Positions 57,201-64,000 of a stretch of 64,000 nt of DNA are shown here, in pieces (within the stretch, counting starts at the first letter, position 1; each line of letters begins with the position of its first letter). Under the pieces are notes generated by a model that worked only from the letters and a program-made list of their open reading frames with translations, did no database searches and had not been told where the DNA came from. The DNA is from Agapanthus africanus (Eukaryota; Streptophyta; Magnoliopsida; Asparagales; Amaryllidaceae): positions 74,672,530 through 74,736,529 of the forward strand of contig JASDDO010000026.1 in assembly GCA_030015575.1 (NCBI GenBank), in the 5' to 3' direction. Position numbers and translations under genes: made by a program.

Positions 57201-59177
57201 CTGTTCACATTTAGACCATAGATTACGCCACCGTATAGCGTATTGAACCCACGTCTCGCCGGGCTTTACCCTGGCGTTAATCAGCGCCGTCATCGGAGTA
57301 CGCTCACTGGCACTTGCAAAACGTTGGGTGAAGAGCAGCTCCATCTCCGCAAAGGTTTTAATAGAGTCATTGGGAAGCTCAGAATACCATTCAAACGCTG
57401 TGTTTGATAAGCTTCCAACAAACTGGCGAAGTAACAACTTGTCGTCGCCGCCTGTATTACCACAAAGCCCCCTGAACTGGGCAACATGTTGATGGGGATT
57501 GCCGGTCCCTTTGTAAACATGAAACTTAGGAATCGTGTAACCCGGCGGGTACTTGATTTGGTCATACCAGCCCGGATATGGCCGCCCCGTTTTCACGATC
57601 TGACCGGCTGCTTCAGTCGCCTGATGCACCCGTATTTGTTGGGCAATATATTCATCCAAATCAGCTTTTGATATGGTATCCTCTTTAGCTGCGGATAGAG
57701 CCGGTGGAGGATTCGATGACTCTCCCCTATCATCTTCAAGAATGATCGGGGGATCTCCAGCAGGTGGATCTGGTTGAATCATCATACCCACCATATCCTG
57801 GAACAGGAGGGCCATTTTCTTTATGTTGGCTGCCTGTTCCGCAGCCTCTTTATCTTTCTTCTCTAGCACGCGCCGGAGGAATTCGGCGTCCGTCTCTTGT
57901 TCGTGACGTTCTTCTGAGGATGTTTCCGGGGTTTCTTTCGGCCCAGTGAGTGCAGCCATTGTGGTCATCATCTCCTGGAGCTTTTGTTGCTGCTCCTGAG
58001 CCTTGGTCACTGATCGGGTGAGCGGTCGGTGACCCGTAGAAGTACGGCTTTCTTCCTTTCCAGAAGCCATGTAAACCGTATGAACAATTATGCCCCCTGA
58101 CTTGGGGCGTTTAGGTTCACCATTGTTAACTCTTGCTGCTGATGCGGGAGCTTTCTCTGGCCTCCTTCTTTTGTGGGCCATCGAGGTTAAAGGAGCCGTT
58201 GGAGTGGGCATCCTAGCAACCGTCGCCCCCTGCTGTTTAATGGGGCAGTTTTTGTTATTTTCCACCTTCGCCCTTTTCTGGTGACGCAAGTGGTCTGGAT
58301 CGATCACAGAGTCGTGAACCCTACGCCATACTTTATAAACTTTTGAGGATAGCCGTTGAGGGGGCTGTTCTTGTTTTGTTTCTGGAACTCTCTCCGCAGG
58401 TGGAGGAGATCTTTTCAACGTAGCAACTGGAGAGTTCTTTCTCACCTTCCTCAGCAATTCAAAGCTGTTCCCAGTTGGAACAGCAGCGTTGACCTCCACC
58501 ACTGGAGCAGGTGGGGTTAGCCCTGAGGGAGAGTTGCCCCCTGCTTTTCTCACTCGTCGCCAATGGCGACGTCGCGCACGACGAGCCATTGGGACTGGCT
58601 CGGAAGTCGAGATGGTTTCTTGTTGCCCCTTGTTTGAGTGTGGGGTAACTGCCGATGTCAGCCTATCGAAGACTGATGCCTTTTGACCAGCTGGGGGAGG
58701 ATTGGGAGCCGTCAATCTTGTGAAGACCGACTCTCTGATGGGAGAAGCCGCTTTAACGACCTCCAAAGCAGCAGCCGTTGCCCTCTTTGGGACGGCCACT
58801 TTATAGTTCTGACCCAGCCTGGTAAAAACGGAGGCTGTTGGCTTAGTAGCGGGCGACCCGTTGATAGGGGTCGTGGTAGCGGTAAGCCGGTCGAATACCG
58901 ACTTCTTGTTCGCTTCCGGTGCGGATATCGGCATAGAGAAGCTTGCAGGTGGGACCATGGTCCCGAAAAATAGGCCGGTGGTGGCCTGGGTCACCTGCTC
59001 TACCGGCAGAGTAAGGAAAGAGGCCGCTTGGGGCCCATATGTTACACCTCTCGGTGAGGTGGAGCGTTCGTTGCAGTGGTGCTTCGCGCATTTGGTGCAG
59101 TGGGAATCCATGGATGCTTGAGTTCTGCGCCAGATAAAAGACCAAATCTTAGCAACTTGAAATCCGAAGACAACCAT
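54240..59177 (-). CDS. gag: O ORF1: gag and protease, 1645 codons
   Basis: Unusually long. The N-terminus has HCTKCAKHHC and four SVF(D/T)RLT-type repeats (residues about 90-190). The basic MARRARRRHWRRVRK and HKRRRPEK stretches follow, then the gag core at about 535-700 (PGWYDQIKYPPGYTIPKFHV, FEWYSELPNDSIKTFAE), the first knuckle near 796 (YCPYHRVLGHPIEDC), a lysine run, DEYVASCYMIS, a coiled-coil stretch (KADRERETAIFERAKRQRLE) and a second knuckle near 1107 (YCLYHQKVSHSTQDC). The aspartic protease is near 1353 (KILVDNGSSVNLLNVRVL, CYNALLGRPWLHEYNIIPS). It starts about 60 bases after the primer site, making the leader very short. Fully open. Confidence 0.9.
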   Translation of the reverse strand: MVVFGFQVAKIWSFIWRRTQASMDSHCTKCAKHHCNERSTSPRGVTYGPQAASFLTLPVEQVTQATTGLFFGTMVPPASFSMPISAPEANKKSVFDRLTATTTPINGSPATKPTASVFTRLGQNYKVAVPKRATAAALEVVKAASPIRESVFTRLTAPNPPPAGQKASVFDRLTSAVTPHSNKGQQETISTSEPVPMARRARRRHWRRVRKAGGNSPSGLTPPAPVVEVNAAVPTGNSFELLRKVRKNSPVATLKRSPPPAERVPETKQEQPPQRLSSKVYKVWRRVHDSVIDPDHLRHQKRAKVENNKNCPIKQQGATVARMPTPTAPLTSMAHKRRRPEKAPASAARVNNGEPKRPKSGGIIVHTVYMASGKEESRTSTGHRPLTRSVTKAQEQQQKLQEMMTTMAALTGPKETPETSSEERHEQETDAEFLRRVLEKKDKEAAEQAANIKKMALLFQDMVGMMIQPDPPAGDPPIILEDDRGESSNPPPALSAAKEDTISKADLDEYIAQQIRVHQATEAAGQIVKTGRPYPGWYDQIKYPPGYTIPKFHVYKGTGNPHQHVAQFRGLCGNTGGDDKLLLRQFVGSLSNTAFEWYSELPNDSIKTFAEMELLFTQRFASASERTPMTALINARVKPGETWVQYAIRWRNLWSKCEQRIEEAPAVGMFVGTLDPQATISQFMMFFKPTSFQALIDKLAQMDQMGHKPPLPKPDSRNDKGKGKAIIVANAQQQPSDSKPVARPNNARPYVPLEDRMGRAYSFPRDKTRRLFELALRNRLINLPDPKRPLQPNDVNEPNYCPYHRVLGHPIEDCYVFKNWLENQYRQGKFALSDKWKVNPPQPHTSKGTNTPGATCSVIEEAPWEVVLSAKTRRMLNDLQTCPAVKWKNPLEPQVIEGMLKPRPIPKTDGSSSSAHSQPSKSSKKKKKKSKKPVKPGDKRTDLQKQIDVLYEYNQKARTPITLQDFLDHVFQKEDEGESSSDESDEYVASCYMISHSTTNDEGTSGTETLGANAESGTPGLPVEMISAFLNEARLKSKADRERETAIFERAKRQRLEEEAEMIPLEQNASTTDKSQFKIKKKFAKAISMGMKLPPSEEKVTGAVKMHPSYCLYHQKVSHSTQDCKAFNGWWQGYVANRQRFKREKRKIRREQRNTTKELERTAGNCHMVNTTGSQVPTFGSDSDEELELGPLFEESTSGKEKELKACENIQLRNRTLPEKNLGPLNKKNKGKEKVSEDIALDDQVAEELTAKNPPKRNKVDYNVLAHLRKLPSQLSILDALLLSKEARDSLIKALQDPDQFQVFLAEQKMKDELEEVHTADVAFGDEDLLLGTCEHNRPLYVSGYCHDIKIGKILVDNGSSVNLLNVRVLKEICMSVQHLARDKITISGFDSQSSKTLGSVILTLRFGVLVTDIKFHVIDAKTCYNALLGRPWLHEYNIIPSTQHQCMKYSRDGLEYTVAGELNPFSVNEVRKYEDAKYFLPSFEDTERCHKPENKTNATIPVFGSDTEEEEDIIYSGPSQSTRPGPSVPSLIFGSDSEDEVHAVFPARPSIQISTDEERSLQVTMVPLEHYKELDALDTNSVEELQTFYIPPGRKGEKAILFYRSEENKVEKEIWHGADPTLDRLQPIRLPRYYTEGLKKLLKR

Positions 59178-59239
59178 TTAACAAACCGCGATTGATTCGC
59201 GAAGACGACACACGAAGTGTGGAGTGGAAAGAGGAAAAG

Positions 59240-59257
59240 GTCCCACCGGGCGTGCCA
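59240..59257 (-). other. O primer-binding site
   Basis: The - strand reads TGGCACGCCCGGTGGGAC, five bases from the 5' LTR edge, identical to the T1 site at 1825-1842. Confidence 0.88.
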
Positions 59258-60006
59258 GAATCCGTTCCCCTCCGAAAGACGGCCTGCGACGTTAGGACGT
59301 CACGTGCCTGAGGTTCGGGGCAGATGCTATTTGGTTTTTATCCGTCCACCTCTTCGAAGATGCCAAGTTGATTTATGGCACCGTGTATCGAAGGTTTAGA
59401 CGGATGCGGCCGATGTAGCAGACTTTGTCAGATTCCTCCTCGCTTGAGGGGTTTTTGATTGTGGGGACGCTCTTCCCTGCAGGCGCAAGCCCCTGCAGTT
59501 AATTACGCTACCGCTTTGCGGTAACAACTTTCTCCTTCTCCAGAATTTCACTTCGTGTCGTGTGTGTTTGTTTTGTTTGTGGCTGCCCGTGGATTGTATA
59601 CGGAGACTGAGTAATGCCGTCGCCCGTAGGGCGTGGATTAGTCCAAATCCGTATTTACTTAGATTTGGGTTTGGTGTTTTTAGTTTAAGGATGCATTAGT
59701 CGCGTTGCGACTAAGATCAACTTAAACATTCGTCAAGGATACGTTAGTCTTGCTTTGGACTAAGATCAACCTGACGTGGTGATTCATTTAATTTATGGCC
59801 ATCGGGACTCATCACCTCTCTAACATCGTTGAAGGATTACAACGATAAGTGTCAGAGGAGCTCAGAGATGTACCCTTGAACCAAAGCTGATTGAGGGTTT
59901 TATAGTCCATTTAAGTGCTTAAGGATACGTTAGCCGTATTTGGGGCTAAGATCAACTTAAACGGGATCGTTTAGATCCGGCAAAAGAGCAATTGGCTCTA
60001 TTGTTC

Positions 60007-60332
60007 CAGTTTAGGGACGTAGTGGTCCCTTATTAGTTTAGGGACGTCTCGGTCCGATACCAGTTTAAGGACGTAGTGGTCCATTATTAGTTTAGGGACG
60101 TTTCGGTCCGATGCCAGTTTAGGGACGTAGTGGTCCATTATTAGTTTAAGGACATTTCGGTCCATCGCCAGTTTAGGGACGTGGTGGTCCGTCATTAGTT
60201 TAGGGACATTTCGGTCCGATATTAGTTTAGGGACGTTTCGGTCCGATATTAGTTTAGGGACGTTTCGGTCCGACATTAGTTTAAGGATGTTTCGGTCCGA
60301 TGTTAGTTTAAGGACGTTTCGGTCCGATATTA
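60007..60332 (-). repeat. 27 bp tandem array in O 5' LTR
   Basis: About 12 units, one fewer than in the 3' LTR. The open - strand frame of DRNVPKLIS repeats is a by-product of the 27 bp period. Confidence 0.85.
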
Positions 60333-61187
60333 GATGAGTGGTCGTTGGGACCCGTCACCTCTTTGACGTCGTTGAGGAATTACAACGACAAATGTCAAAG
60401 GAGTTCGGAGATGTACCCTCGAACCGGTCGTGAATTGGTTTATGAGAGGCATTTAATTTAAGGACTTACAGCCAGGATTGGGTTAAGTCCAATTTTTTTA
60501 TTTTAGGCTCTGCCCGATTAAAAGAATCAATCTAAACAGGGCTCTGTCCCTTTATTATTTTGCAATCTGATTTGGGCCAGGCCCTTTTAAATAATGAGTT
60601 ACAGAAACTCAAGAATTTTCCAAACAGGGCTTTGCCCTCTTATTAATTTGATTTGGGCCAGGCCCTTTTAAATAATGAGTTGCAGAAACTCAGGAATTTT
60701 CCATACAGGGCTTTGCCCTTTTATTATTTTGCAATTTGATTTGGGCCAGGCCCTCAAGAATTTTCCAAATAGGGCTCTGCCCTTTTATTATTTTTGTAAC
60801 TTGGGCCAGGCCCTCAAGAATTTCCAAACAGGGCTCTGCCCTTTTGTGATTTGATTTGGGCCAGGCCCTTTTAAGTAATCAGTTGCAGGAACTCAAGAAT
60901 TTTCAGATTGAAGAACAAAAGTGCATGGCACTTTTGATCTAAATTTAGATCAAAAGAAAACAAGTTTTTCTTCTTGTTTTCTTTTCACAGAACCAAGGGT
61001 TCATATCAAGTGCAAGGCACTATTTATATTTTTTTTATTATTCCCTTTTTTAATCTTCTGTTCTTCAGAAATTTTACCTTTCTTTTCCTTTCTTCTTGAT
61101 TAATCTTCAAGAGTTCTTTCTTTTTTTCAGAAGTTGATCCTTCTCTTGATGATTCTACCTTTTTTTATTTGAATGAGGTCTGGGCTC

Positions 61188-61197
61188 TTATTTATAG
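61188..61197 (-). promoter_or_regulatory. TATA box of O 5' LTR
   Basis: The - strand reads CTATAAATAA, the likely start signal for the genomic RNA of O. Confidence 0.6.
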
Positions 61198-61365
61198 TGC
61201 TCACAAATTTGTTAAATTTGTTACCAAGATCTTTCCTGAATTATTTTGGGAATTTTCCCACCATTGGATCTCTGATCCAAGGGTCCCTGTTTTACAGAAG
61301 AACAGAAAAGATTTACTTAAATTTTCATTCAGTTGCTGCGCAACTCACCGGCGCGTGACACGTGT

Positions 61366-61471
61366 CGCGCATCCGTGCGCTTGCGCAGTTGCGATTGCGC
61401 AACTGCGCAGACACGTGTCGCGCATCCGTGCGCTTGCGCAGTTGCGATTGCGCAACTGCGCAGACACGTGT
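61366..61471 (-). repeat. Two 53 bp units in O U3
   Basis: CGCGCATCCGTGCGCTTGCG plus CAGTTGCGATTGCGCAACTG is present twice here and once in the 3' LTR (40609-40661). Each unit contains a strong inverted repeat (TTGCGCAGTTGCG / CGCAACTGCGCA). Confidence 0.85.
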
Positions 61472-61676
61472 CGCGCTGCCATGCATTTGCGCAGTTAAGT
61501 CTTAATTATGTTTTCTGAAGAGCCTTGCTCTGATGGGACGCACTGTCTCGGGCGTTACGCCGCCGAATCAGCTTCTGCCATGTGGTAAATTGCGCGCTGC
61601 GCACGGGGACTGAAGCGTTGCTTCGAATTTTGAATTTTCAAAATTAAGTAGAGCCTTGCTCTGATTGGGGGAAACA

Positions 61677-64000
61677 GTTGTGTTCCTCCAGCGCGTCAAT
61701 ATGCTTTTTCAGATCTGTGCGCTTGTCATTAGACTGCGCGGGCATTTTGGTCTTCTTCTTTTTCTTCGAAGACTTTGACGGCTCGGCCTGGGTGTTTTGC
61801 CCATTGTTACTAATTCCCGATGTTGGGCGTGGTTTCAGCATCCCATCGATGATCTCCGGCTCTTGCGGGCTTTTCCACCTGATCGCCGGACATGTTTGAA
61901 GATCTTTCAGCATTCTTTTAGTTTTGGCTGAAAGAGCGACCTCCCATGGAGCTTCTTCTATAAAAAAGCATGATGCCCACGGTGTGTCCCCCCTTTTAAG
62001 AGCGTGCGGCTGAAGCGGGCTTACTTTCCAATTCTCGGACAGTACGAATTTGCCCTGTTGTATTGGTCCTCAATCCAACCTTTGAAGACAAAGTAATCTT
62101 CGATTGGATGGCCTACCACTTGGTGATAGGGGCAATAATTGGGATTATTGGCCTCACCGGGTTGCAATGGGCGTTTTGGATCCGGCAAGGTGATGAGCCT
62201 GTTGCGCACCTCCAGCTCGAACAGTCTCCTCGTTTTATCCCAGGGAAACGAATAAGGGCGCTTCAGTTTCTCATTGAAGAATCGCCGTCTATCATCTTGG
62301 CGATCAGTTGGTTTTGGACCACTGGGCTGCTGCTGAGCATTGGCGACGAAGATCGATTTCCCTTTCCATTTTTCGTTTTGAGATTCCAACTTCGAAGAAG
62401 ATGGTTTATGACCCATCTGATCCATTTGGGCCAGCTTGTCAATCAAGGCCTGGAAAGTAGTTGGCTTGAAAAACATCATGAACTGGGATATGGTTCCTGC
62501 GGATCAAGAGTAACCACGAACATGCCTACCGCAGGCATTTCTTCGATACGCTGCTCGCACTTCGACCATAGATTCCGCCACCGGATTGCATACTGAACCC
62601 ATGTTTCTCCCGGCTTCATCCTGGCGTTAATTAATGCTGTGATGGGGGTGTGTTCGCTAGCGCTTGCGAATCTTTGTATAAACAGTAACTCCATTTCTGC
62701 AAATGTCTTAACGGAATCATTCGGGAGCTCAGAGTACCATTCAAACGCTGTCTCCGACAAGCTGCCAACAAACTGGTGAAGCGGTAGCTTATCATCACCT
62801 CTGGTTTTACCGCATAAGGCTCTGAATTGAGCAATGTGCTGGTGTGGATTCCCCGTCCCCTTATATACATGGAATTTAGGGATCGTATATCCCGGCGGGT
62901 ACTTTATTTGGTCATACCAACCCGGATAGGATCGTCCAGTCTTAACAATTTGCCCGGCCGCTTCGCTCGCCTGATGAGCTCGTATCTGCTGAGCGATATA
63001 GTCATCCAGGGTAGCTTTGGAGATGGTCTCCTCCTTGGCTGCTGATAGAGCCGGAAGAGGGTTCGATGTCTCCCCTCTATCGTCTTCAAGGATAATCAGG
63101 GGGTCTTCGGCTGGAGGATCCGGCTGTAACATCATCCCGACCATGTCTTATAATAAAAGCGCCATTCATTTTATGTTGCCAGCTTATTCCGCTGCCTCTT
63201 TGTCCTTCTTCTCGAGGATTATGCGGAGAAACTCAGCATCGGTTTCTTGTTCATGACGCTGCTCTGACGACGTTTCCGGGCTTTCCTTTGGCCCAGTGAG
63301 TATGGCCATCTGTGTTAACATTTCCTGGAGCTTCTGTTGTTGCTCCTGAGCCTTTGTTATGGATCTGGTGAGTGGTCGATGGCCCTAGAGATACGGCTAT
63401 CCTCTTTTCCGGATGCCATATAAACAGTGTACACCACCATGCCCTCGGACTTGGGGCGTTTAGATTCAGTGCCCTTGAGGTTTGTTGCGGACGCGGGGAC
63501 TTTCTCTGGCCTTCTTCTTTTGTGAGCGGTCGAAGTTGAGGGGGCCGTTGCGGCGGGCACCCAAGTAGATGACACCTTATGTTGTACGACAGGGTGGTCC
63601 ATCTCTTTCCGAACCTTCATTTTCTTTGGTTGGCGAGAGTAGTCTTGGTTAACCACAGAATCTTGGACCTTTCGCCAGACCTTGTGAATTTTAGAGGACA
63701 GTCGCTGAGGGGGCTGCTCCAGCTTTGTCTTTGTAGCATACTCCACAGGTGGAGGAGATCTTTTCAGCACGACCATCGGAGAGTTCTTGCAGACTCTCCT
63801 AAGTGGTTAAAAACTGTTGCCAGTTGGAACGGCAGCATCAACTTCCACCGTTGGAGCTGGCGGAGTAAGTCCAGATGGGGAATTGCCCCCAGCTTTCCTC
63901 ACTCGACGCCAGTGACGACGTCGAGCATGTCGAGCAGACGGTACTGGCTCAGCTATGGGGGTGGCTTCTTCATGCCCCCTGCTCTGATAAGGGGCTATTG
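61677..64000 (-). pseudogene. gag: A gag, second copy (right of O), continues past the window
   Basis: Resumes the A gag after O's target repeat. It parallels 28369-30327 up to about 63632 (core YPPGYTIPKFHVYKGTGN, knuckle YCPYHQVVGHPIED) and then goes on beyond the point where the first copy was cut, toward the gag N-terminus (KVWRKVQDSVVNQD, and a basic stretch near 63.9 kb like MARRARRRHW of O). The 5' LTR of A must lie to the right of 64000. Several breaks. Confidence 0.85.

Larger units (their letters stand above)
38479..61676 (-). mobile_element. O: 23.2 kb Ogre/Tat-type Ty3-gypsy element, nearly whole
   Basis: Ends TG..CA on the + strand, flanked by GTTGT (38474-38478, 61677-61681); the empty target is visible in the first A copy at about 28369. 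LTRs are 38479-40866 (3') and 59263-61676 (5'). The - strand order is primer site, gag-protease (ORF1), RT-RNase H (ORF2), integrase (ORF3), 3' repeats, antisense PMD gene on the + strand, 3' LTR. The LTRs differ at about ten sites (0.4-0.5%), near 0.2 million years at 1.3e-8. Element length, the gag-pro/RT boundary and the antisense ORF fit Ogre-like Tat elements. It looks nearly whole, with few breaks. Confidence 0.92.
59263..61676 (-). repeat. O 5' LTR (right, 2414 bp)
   Basis: Aligns end to end with 38479-40866. It ends GGGGGAAACA at 61676, followed by the GTTGT target repeat. Contents as in the partner, with 12 units in the 27 bp array (60007-60332) and two 53 bp units at 61366-61471. 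Confidence 0.92.
10728..64000 (-). mobile_element. A: non-autonomous Ogre-like element with nested copia and Ogre insertions
   Basis: Read on the - strand. The left (3') LTR begins TGTTCTCC at 10728 in T1's 3' region; the preceding five bases are ATTGG. Next come an antisense ORF (13336-13867), a repeat-rich 3' region to 16446, then copia C. After C come an integrase tail joined directly to gag, and O nested in gag (38479-61676). Gag continues past 64000, so the 5' LTR is outside. RT, RNase H and most of integrase are absent in both copies of the gag segment, so A looks like a deletion derivative of an O-type element. Several breaks in gag. Confidence 0.8.

Noticed and set aside
16447-63632. 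Reading the shared 4.5 kb blocks (16447-30327 and 35900-63632, minus nested elements) as one pair of very long LTRs
   Set aside because: TG..CA ends and the TCGGT repeat fall at 28002/28003 and 38111/38112, giving two 2212 bp LTRs; the rest is target sequence of element A.

Overview
This is a plant nuclear window made almost wholly of nested LTR retrotransposons. I recognise no ordinary host gene, no rRNA or tRNA gene and no CRISPR array. Plant origin follows from the families present: Tat/Ogre-type Ty3-gypsy elements with long LTRs and antisense ORFs, a Tekay/Del-like chromovirus, a Ty1-copia element with an initiator-Met primer site, and a plant mobile domain (PMD) protein. The sequence does not fix the species; it is most likely an angiosperm with abundant, recently active retroelements.

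Layout, oldest layer first. Bases 1-463 are a chromovirus pol fragment (+). It was hit by T1 (464 onward, +), a gag-only Tat/Ogre-like element with a 1356 bp LTR. T1's gag holds solo LTR S1 (3625-8131, TSD CATTA/CATTC), and S1 holds the smaller solo LTR S2 (6616-7575, TSD TTGAC). T1's 3' region was hit at 10728 by element A (- strand), a second gag-only Ogre-like element that runs past the right edge of the window. A carries a copia element C (16447-38111, TSD TCGGT). C's left LTR carries a chromovirus K (18157-27495, TSD CGGGT). A's gag carries O (38479-61676, TSD GTTGT), a 23.2 kb Ogre-type element.

O is the youngest and most complete layer: two 2.4 kb LTRs differing at about ten sites plus two repeat-unit changes, a primer site, gag-protease, RT-RNase H and integrase on the - strand. 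On the + strand between integrase and the 3' LTR it has an intron-containing gene for a PMD-like protein with a nearby TATA box. A and T1 keep gag and the 3' repeats but not pol, so they look like non-autonomous partners of an O-type element. K keeps nearly identical LTRs around an internally deleted pol and probably also moved in trans.

The signals most worth a second look are: LTRs built from dozens of short inverted-repeat 'words'; 3'-region hairpins with a near-constant loop and changing, compensating stems; a two-hairpin block joined by TAATTAAC conserved in U5 of otherwise unlike LTRs; paired CACGTG palindromes in the LTRs; a repeated coiled-coil plus zinc-knuckle module in gag and again before RT; and a rearranged copia whose two LTRs are both followed by the same target sequence.
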